DNA of 64,000 bases from Gammaproteobacteria bacterium 53_120_T64 (GTDB taxonomy: Bacteria > Pseudomonadota > Gammaproteobacteria > Pseudomonadales > Porticoccaceae), in NCBI GenBank assembly GCA_002162815.1, contig MAAT01000047.1, positions 1-64,000 of the forward strand. Reading direction: 5' to 3'. Positions 58,383 through 64,000 of the stretch are shown here, piece by piece. A model generated the notes under the pieces. The model made no database searches. It saw nothing but the letters and a program-made list of their open reading frames with translations, and was not told the DNA's origin. Positions within the stretch are counted from its first letter, which is position 1; each line of letters begins with the position of its first letter. A program made the position numbers and the translations under genes.

Positions 58383-59624
58383 GTGTCGGAACAATTCTCC
58401 GCGAAGCCGGCTTTACTCTTTCTGTGCCACCGGATTCCCTTCCCGCCGAATAAGGGCGATAAGATTCGCTCCTATCACTTACTGCGTTATCTCAGTGTTC
58501 ATTATCGCGTGTATCTCGGTGCCTTTGTCGATGATCCTGAGGACTGGGTTTATGCGGATAGGCTTGACGAGTTTTGTCAGGAAGTACATTTAGTTAAGCT
58601 TAATCCGAAACTTGCCCGTATAAAAAGTTTGTGGGCACTGTGTAGCGGTCAAGCCTTGTCGCTACCCTACTATTCAAATGGCGAGATGACGCGCTGGGTT
58701 GATAGTGTCAACAGTACCGGTGAGATACAGCGGGTGGTTATTTATTCTGCGGTAATGGCTCAATACGTGACTGGGGGAAAGTACAGTCACAGTAAAAAAA
58801 TTGCCGATCTGGTCGATGTCGATTCGGAAAAATGGCGTGAGTATTCTAAGCAGAAGTCCTTCCCGATGAATTGGGTTTATCGCCTGGAAGGCACACGCCT
58901 GTTAAAGTTTGAGCGCGATATAGTGCAATATTTTGATCATAGTTTCTTCGTTTCAACCGCGGAAGCCGACAAGTTTAAAGAATTAGCGCCTGACATGGGG
59001 GGGCGCTTGGGGAGTTATAGTAACGGTGTCGATAGCGATTATTTTTGTCCCGAGCATAATTTACCATTACCCTACAAGAGTGGCGAGAGTGCCATAGTGT
59101 TTACCGGTGCTATGGACTACTGGCCCAATATTGATGCTGTACAGTGGTTTGCTCGTGACGTTTTCCCGAGAATACTCGCGAATAACAAACAGCTGAGATT
59201 TTATATTGTTGGCAGTAACCCCAGTGCTCAGGTGCGTAAGTTGGCAGATTTGCCGGGGGTTGTGGTCACCGGTCGTGTGGCGGACATACGACCCTACCTA
59301 GTGCATGCCGTTGCGGCCGTTGCTCCCATGCGCATTGCCCGGGGCATTCAAAATAAAGTATTGGAAGCGATGGCCATGGCGCGCCCGGTGATTGTGAGTG
59401 AGGCCGGTCTCGAGGGCATTAAAGCGACTCACGGGCAAGACGTACTCGTTGCCAGACAGGTAGGCGACTATGGCTTTTTTCTACAAGACATATTGGCCGA
59501 TAAATATAAAGACCTGGGGGCCTCTGCCCGACGTAGAGTGATACAGGACTTCAGTTGGGAAAAAAACGTGCCTTTAGTTGGGCAATTACTTGAGAGTAAA
59601 TCAGCTTCAGACTTGAAAATATGA
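58383..59624 (+). CDS. XrtA-system glycosyltransferase 1 (GT4-like, TIGR03087 type)
   Basis: This ~413-residue GT-B glycosyltransferase opens with LLFLCHRIPFPPNKGDKIRSYHLLRYL (about residues 10-36), the start signature of the sugar transferase found in PEP-CTERM/EpsH loci. GAMDYWPNIDAV and the C-terminal IARGIQNKVLEAMAMARPVIVSEAGLEGI carry the E-x7-E-type nucleotide-sugar binding region. The frame is open from 58311 inside the previous gene, but GTG at 58383 gives the natural start. It overlaps the exosortase gene by four bases (ATGA). Confidence 0.9.
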   Translation: MSEQFSAKPALLFLCHRIPFPPNKGDKIRSYHLLRYLSVHYRVYLGAFVDDPEDWVYADRLDEFCQEVHLVKLNPKLARIKSLWALCSGQALSLPYYSNGEMTRWVDSVNSTGEIQRVVIYSAVMAQYVTGGKYSHSKKIADLVDVDSEKWREYSKQKSFPMNWVYRLEGTRLLKFERDIVQYFDHSFFVSTAEADKFKELAPDMGGRLGSYSNGVDSDYFCPEHNLPLPYKSGESAIVFTGAMDYWPNIDAVQWFARDVFPRILANNKQLRFYIVGSNPSAQVRKLADLPGVVVTGRVADIRPYLVHAVAAVAPMRIARGIQNKVLEAMAMARPVIVSEAGLEGIKATHGQDVLVARQVGDYGFFLQDILADKYKDLGASARRRVIQDFSWEKNVPLVGQLLESKSASDLKI

Positions 59625-61210
59625 ATGATTCAACAACCATAATTAATAAGCCCGAAGAGTCCTTTCCTAGATCTTACCTGTTGGTCGTCGTTGGCTATTG
59701 CCTGGCGATTACTTTGATCTTTTATCCAACGGTAGAGTCGATGGTCGCCATCTGGTGGCGTTCAGAGACGTTTACCCATGGCTTTCTTATCGCACCTATC
59801 GTGATTTGGCTGGTCTGGGAAAAAAGAAAGCTACTATCTCGTATCGCGCCATCACCACAATACCTAGCCTTGGTCCCCACCTGTCTATTCGGATTCTTGT
59901 GGCTGTTTGGTCATGTTGTGGATGCCACCGTGGTCGAACAAATCGCCTTGATCGGAATTTTACTGAGTGGCCTATGGACTCTTGTGGGTACCCGAGTCGT
60001 TTGGTCGATCGCTTTTCCTCTAGCCTTTTTGTTCTTGGCAGTACCGGTAGGGGAGGGCTTGATTCCCGCGCTGATGGAATTTACCGCCGACTTTACTGTG
60101 GGTCTATTAAAACTGACCGGTATTCCCGTGTATCGAGAGGGTCTGTTTTTCACTCTGCCCAGTGGCAATTGGTCGGTGGTGGAGGGCTGTAGTGGTGTGC
60201 GGTATCTGATAGCCTCGGTTACCTTGGGCTGTTTGTTTGCCTACCTCAGTTATCAAAGCCTGGTGAAACGAGGTCTTTTTATTGCAGCGTCTTTTATTGT
60301 GCCCATTTTCGCCAATGGTTTGCGGGCCTATATGATTGTCATGATTGGCCATCTCAGTAGTATGAAATTGGCGACAGGCGTCGACCACCTCATTTACGGT
60401 TGGGTGTTTTTTGGCCTAGTGATGTTTGTTCTTTTCGCGGTGGGTTCTATTTGGCGCGAGCATGAGGCGGTACCGGCGGGTTCACCACCTACCCGGCAAG
60501 ATGGGGCCGTCAATTCACAGGCTAGTCCATCCTCAGGAGCTAAGCCCTATATCTCCGTGGCGCTAATTTTATTACTGGCTAGCGCCTGGCCCCTCACGGC
60601 CTACTTGATCGAGAATCAAGCCAGCGTAAAGGCCGTTGCTTCATTTCAGTCGCCAGAAAGTCACGGCGGTTGGGCTTTGGAGAATAGTGAGGCCTGGCAG
60701 TGGCGGCCTGTGGTTAAAGGTGCCGATGGCGAAGTACATCAGTTCTATCGACGCGACGGTATCAGCGTCAGCCTTTATGCCGGGCAATTCCTAACGCAGA
60801 ATCAAAACAAAGAGCTGATCAACAGTCAGAATGTTTTCGTGGTACAAAAATCCCCAGATTGGCGAGTGGCCAGTCGTACAGGCGCAACGTTAAATTTGTC
60901 GGGTAGTAAGGTCGATGTCGACCAGGCGCAAATCAAGGGCGGGGGTGTCCACCTCCTAACCCTACGCTGGTATCGGCTCGGCGAGCAGTATACCGCCAAT
61001 CCCTATGTCGGAAAATTATGGGGGGGGCTAGCAAAACTGACCTTTGCCCGGCGCGATGCTGCCTATATCACTGTCACTACTCGTGTCGACGACAGTGTAG
61101 CGATGAGCCTCGCCACTTTGCAGGACTTTATTGAAGTGATGCTTCCGGGTTTGGAAACGCAACTCGATCGGGTTGTGGGTGTTGCTGCACGGAGTTCAGG
61201 GCGTGAGTGA
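59621..61210 (+). CDS. xrtA: Exosortase A (XrtA/EpsH) fused to an EpsI-type domain
   Basis: Exosortase A is a membrane transpeptidase thought to cut PEP-CTERM sorting signals and attach the proteins to the cell surface or exopolysaccharide. The 529-residue protein has about eight membrane helices in the first ~280 residues. The catalytic triad is Cys190 (VEGCSGVRYL), Arg235 (ANGLRAYMIV) and His256 (GVDHLIYGWVFF). After a Pro/Ser-rich linker, residues ~310-529 form the periplasmic EpsI (DUF3485) domain, here fused as in many XrtA. It starts at the ATGA overlap with the previous gene. Confidence 0.95.
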   Translation: MNDSTTIINKPEESFPRSYLLVVVGYCLAITLIFYPTVESMVAIWWRSETFTHGFLIAPIVIWLVWEKRKLLSRIAPSPQYLALVPTCLFGFLWLFGHVVDATVVEQIALIGILLSGLWTLVGTRVVWSIAFPLAFLFLAVPVGEGLIPALMEFTADFTVGLLKLTGIPVYREGLFFTLPSGNWSVVEGCSGVRYLIASVTLGCLFAYLSYQSLVKRGLFIAASFIVPIFANGLRAYMIVMIGHLSSMKLATGVDHLIYGWVFFGLVMFVLFAVGSIWREHEAVPAGSPPTRQDGAVNSQASPSSGAKPYISVALILLLASAWPLTAYLIENQASVKAVASFQSPESHGGWALENSEAWQWRPVVKGADGEVHQFYRRDGISVSLYAGQFLTQNQNKELINSQNVFVVQKSPDWRVASRTGATLNLSGSKVDVDQAQIKGGGVHLLTLRWYRLGEQYTANPYVGKLWGGLAKLTFARRDAAYITVTTRVDDSVAMSLATLQDFIEVMLPGLETQLDRVVGVAARSSGRE

Positions 61211-62423
61211 TCACGCACTTAACATGGCTCAGCAGACTGTTCCGCTAGTCGTCCATGTGATCTACGCACTGGGTACGGGTGGCCTAGAAAACGGCTTAGT
61301 AAATATTATTAACCGCGCCGCCCCGGGTCGTTATCGCCATGCAATTATCTGCCTGACTCGGGCCGAGGGTTTTGAAAGCCGTATTACCGCGCCGAATGTA
61401 GAGCTTATTTCCCTACATAAACGCCCCGGTCACGATCTGAGGGTGTATTGGCGCTTGTGGCGCAGCCTGTTGCGATTGCGCCCTGCCATTGTTCATACCC
61501 GCAATTTGGCCGCGTTGGAAATGCAGGTGATTGCGGCCTTAATACCGGGTATTAAGCGTGTTCATGGCGAGCACGGCCGTGATATTCACGATATTGACGG
61601 CAGTAATAAAAAATACAACTTTTTGCGTAAATCATTGCGCCCCCTGGTACAGCGCTATATCGCTGTGAGTCAGGATTTAGCTCAGTGGTTGGCCGAGGTT
61701 GTTGAGGTGCCCACTGTGAAAATACAGCAAATCTATAACGGCGTTGATCAACAAGTTTTTACACCGGGCCCGATGACGGTATCTGCCCCAGCTGGTTTTA
61801 TGACGGCGGAAGTACAAGTTATTGGTACTGTTGGACGTCTTGCCGAGGTTAAAGATCAATTGACTCTAATTGAAGCCTTCGGCCTGCTTATACAAGGTGA
61901 TGCTGGGCAAAAACAATTGCGTTTAATCATTGTTGGTGACGGGCCGATGAATCAAGCCTTGTGCGATAAGATTACTGAATTGGGTTTGGATAAGTATGTC
62001 TGGATGCCGGGTGACCGGGAGGATATTCCCGGGTTATTAAGAATGCTGGATGTTTTCGTTTTACCTTCCTTGGGTGAAGGTATTTCGAATACTCTACTCG
62101 AAGCGATGGCGACTGGATTACCGCTTGTTGCCACGCGAGTGGGAGGCAATCCAGAATTAATCGACGAGGGCCTGAACGGGTATTTGGTACCAGTTGGTGA
62201 TGCCGTGGCATTGGCTAATCGCTTGCAAGGCATTCTCGCCGATCCTCAGACACTGGCTTTATACGGCGAAAAAAGTCTGAATAAAGTCAGGCAGAACTTT
62301 GACTGGAACCGTACGGTTGACGAGTATCTTGGCGTTTACGACCAGCTACTGGGTCGAGCCCAACATCTTACACCCCATACCAAATCAGAGAGTAAAAAAC
62401 AATCTACCAGCGGGAGCGTTTAG
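61203..62423 (+). CDS. XrtA-system glycosyltransferase 2 (GT4, TIGR03088 type)
   Basis: This ~406-residue GT-B/GT4 enzyme has VVHVIYALGTGGLENGLVNIINR (split motif near the N-terminus), the typical opening of the second sugar transferase in exosortase A loci. Later come the acceptor region VHGEHGRDIHD, GRLAEVKDQLTLIEAF and the EGISNTLLEAMATGLPLVATRVGGNPELI stretch (E-x7-E). GTG at 61203 follows GGAG with 8-base spacing and overlaps the exosortase stop. ATG at 61224 is the alternative. The last ~20 residues are a polar tail. Confidence 0.91.
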   Translation: MSDHALNMAQQTVPLVVHVIYALGTGGLENGLVNIINRAAPGRYRHAIICLTRAEGFESRITAPNVELISLHKRPGHDLRVYWRLWRSLLRLRPAIVHTRNLAALEMQVIAALIPGIKRVHGEHGRDIHDIDGSNKKYNFLRKSLRPLVQRYIAVSQDLAQWLAEVVEVPTVKIQQIYNGVDQQVFTPGPMTVSAPAGFMTAEVQVIGTVGRLAEVKDQLTLIEAFGLLIQGDAGQKQLRLIIVGDGPMNQALCDKITELGLDKYVWMPGDREDIPGLLRMLDVFVLPSLGEGISNTLLEAMATGLPLVATRVGGNPELIDEGLNGYLVPVGDAVALANRLQGILADPQTLALYGEKSLNKVRQNFDWNRTVDEYLGVYDQLLGRAQHLTPHTKSESKKQSTSGSV

Positions 62424-62430
62424 TTAAATA

Positions 62431-64000
62431 ATGTGTGGCATTGCAGGAATATTGGACACGCGTGGGCAGCAAGAAATCGATCGCGACTTGTTGGGGCGGA
62501 TGAATCAATCGCAATTTCACCGCGGCCCCGACGAGGGTGGTCTGCATTTTGAACCAGGCCTGGGTTTAGCTCATCGGCGTCTATCGATTATCGATCTGTC
62601 TGCCGGCCAGCAGCCGATGTGCAACGAAGATAACAGTGTTTACGTGGTCTTTAATGGCGAAATTTATAATTTCCCGACCTTGCGAAAAGAGCTTGAAGCT
62701 CAAGGTTATGTTTTTAAAAGTGATTGCGACACCGAAGTCATCGTTCATGGCTGGAGTGCCTGGGGCGAGGCCTGTGTCGGAAAGTTCAGAGGTATGTTTG
62801 CCTTTGCAATATGGGATAGGAAGCAACGCCGCTTGTTTTTGGCGCGGGACCGGCTGGGCATTAAGCCACTGTTTTATTCACTGCTACCCGATGGCCAGTT
62901 TATTTTTGGCTCAGAGCTTAAAGTACTTAAATGTCACCCGGGCCTGCCGAGTAAAATGAATCCCCAGGCTGTAGAGGACTATTTTGCTCTCGGCTATATT
63001 CCCGAGCCAAAGACAATTTTTCAAGGTGTTTACAAACTCGATCCGGGACATACCCTAAGCATTAAACAAGGGCAGAGCGCCCCTGACGCCAATGAATATT
63101 GGGATATTCCCTTTACACCGGTTGCCTTTAGTTCCGAGCAGGATTTAAAAGACGAATTAATCCACCGTCTGCGTGAAGCAGTGGATATACGCATGGTCGC
63201 AGAAGTGCCGCTGGGGGCCTTCTTATCTGGCGGCGTCGACTCTAGTGCCGTGGTGGCGATGATGGCCGGCCTGCAGCAAGAGCCTGTTAACACCTGTTCC
63301 ATTGGCTTTGACGTTAAAGGCTATGACGAGTCGGTCTATGCGCGGCAGGTGGCGGAGCAGTTTGGCACCGATCATTATGTTCGAACAGTCGCCCCCGATG
63401 ATTTTGACTTGATTGATGAATTGGCGGGGCTTTACGACGAGCCCTATGCCGATAGCTCCGCCTTGCCGACGTACCGGGTTTGCCAGCTGGCTAAGCAACG
63501 GGTCACTGTCGCGTTATCGGGTGATGGTGGCGATGAGCATTTTGCTGGCTATCGCCGTTACTGCTGGCATATGAATGAAGAGAAATTGCGTTCGAGATTA
63601 CCGCTGGGCATTCGAAAACCCGTGTTTGGTATGCTGGGGAATCTCTATCCAAAAGCCGATTGGGCGCCTCGAGTGTTTCGCGCCAAAACCACCTTTCAGG
63701 CTCTGGCTAGAAGCTCGGTGGCAGCCTACCTCCACGGTGTTTCATTAACCTCTGCTGAACAGCGAAACGCCTTGTTTAGTGATGCAATGAAGTCCGAACT
63801 ACAAGGCTATCGGGTCAATGAGGTTTTTGACCGGCATGCAAGACAGTCACCCACCGATGACCCGCTCGGACTGATCCAGTATATCGATATGAAAACCTAT
63901 CTTGTCGGTGACATTCTTACCAAGGTTGATCGGGCGAGTATGGCCCATGCACTGGAGGTGAGGGTACCTCTGTTGGACCATGAGTTTGTCGAGTGGGTGT
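62431..64000 (+). CDS. XrtA-associated amidotransferase 1, asparagine-synthase-like (partial at window end)
   Basis: The gene starts at ATG 62431 and is still open at 64000, with ~523 codons visible. Residues 1-190 form a class II glutamine amidotransferase domain with nucleophile Cys2 (MCGIAGI), HRGPDEGG (about 30-37), NGEIYN (about 73-78) and GSELK. The asparagine-synthase PP-loop domain follows with FLSGGVDSSAVVA (about 264-276). AsnB-type enzymes in exosortase loci probably amidate a sugar carboxylate or make a nitrogen-linked substituent. It starts 7 bp after the glycosyltransferase stop. The C-terminal part is not visible. Confidence 0.92.
   Translation, partial: MCGIAGILDTRGQQEIDRDLLGRMNQSQFHRGPDEGGLHFEPGLGLAHRRLSIIDLSAGQQPMCNEDNSVYVVFNGEIYNFPTLRKELEAQGYVFKSDCDTEVIVHGWSAWGEACVGKFRGMFAFAIWDRKQRRLFLARDRLGIKPLFYSLLPDGQFIFGSELKVLKCHPGLPSKMNPQAVEDYFALGYIPEPKTIFQGVYKLDPGHTLSIKQGQSAPDANEYWDIPFTPVAFSSEQDLKDELIHRLREAVDIRMVAEVPLGAFLSGGVDSSAVVAMMAGLQQEPVNTCSIGFDVKGYDESVYARQVAEQFGTDHYVRTVAPDDFDLIDELAGLYDEPYADSSALPTYRVCQLAKQRVTVALSGDGGDEHFAGYRRYCWHMNEEKLRSRLPLGIRKPVFGMLGNLYPKADWAPRVFRAKTTFQALARSSVAAYLHGVSLTSAEQRNALFSDAMKSELQGYRVNEVFDRHARQSPTDDPLGLIQYIDMKTYLVGDILTKVDRASMAHALEVRVPLLDHEFVEWV

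Overview
The window is a 64 kb stretch of gammaproteobacterial chromosome with high coding density. Three syntenic blocks point to the Pseudomonas/Cellvibrio side of the class: dapA-bamC-MBL-purC, tilS-pyrG-kdsA-eno-ftsB-ispD-ispF-truD-pcm-nlpD, and xseB-ispA-dxs. Together with fabV, miaE, a single-chain class I fumarase and an exosortase A locus, they suggest a marine or aquatic member of Cellvibrionales (Spongiibacteraceae-like). That placement is an inference; no rRNA gene is present to confirm it.

Layout. 0-5 kb: the end of a probable IS256-type element, a truncated membrane gene, an alpha/beta hydrolase, a secreted TIM-barrel-like protein, a GT2-like protein and miaE. 5-11.4 kb: fabV, an MBL hydrolase, a DUF2789 gene, then dapA-bamC-MBL-purC. 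11.4-13.7 kb: a 2.3 kb non-coding region with four diverged copies of a hairpin-bearing repeat. The two outer copies are ~0.5 kb long and the last one starts with a broken copy of the purC 3' end. 13.7-31.8 kb: an SPFH protein, nadC, the muropeptide-recycling genes ampD-ampE with convergent ampG, fxsA, groESL behind a heat-shock-like promoter, a PuuD-like membrane protein, a coiled-coil protein, fumarase, an OmpA-family porin, sbcB, pyrB, an acyltransferase and dinG. 31.8-35 kb: xseB-ispA-dxs on the minus strand. 35.0-35.4 kb: an intergenic small RNA that looks like a CsrB/RsmZ-type CsrA sponge, with an upstream GacA/UvrY-like palindrome and a strong terminator. 35.5-39 kb: an SDR, a Baeyer-Villiger-type monooxygenase and nfeD. 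39-49.8 kb: the tilS-to-nlpD housekeeping block, lacking surE and carrying a broken CMD-family gene.

49.9-64 kb: a decayed acyl-CoA dehydrogenase lies where rpoS usually follows nlpD. It is followed by a long same-strand exosortase A (XrtA/EpsH-type) exopolysaccharide locus: export lipoprotein, GNVR chain-length protein, BY-kinase, outer-membrane beta-barrel, wecB, polysaccharide deacetylase, FemAB-like protein, two glycosyltransferases, exosortase A, and an asparagine-synthase-like amidotransferase cut by the window end. Together these would build, modify and export a HexNAc-containing polymer and process PEP-CTERM proteins. No PEP-CTERM substrate is encoded in the window.

The observations most worth following up are the CsrB-like RNA, the purC-downstream repeat family, the missing ATP-friendly start codon (AUG/GUG/UUG) of dinG, and the replacement of rpoS and surE in an otherwise conserved block.
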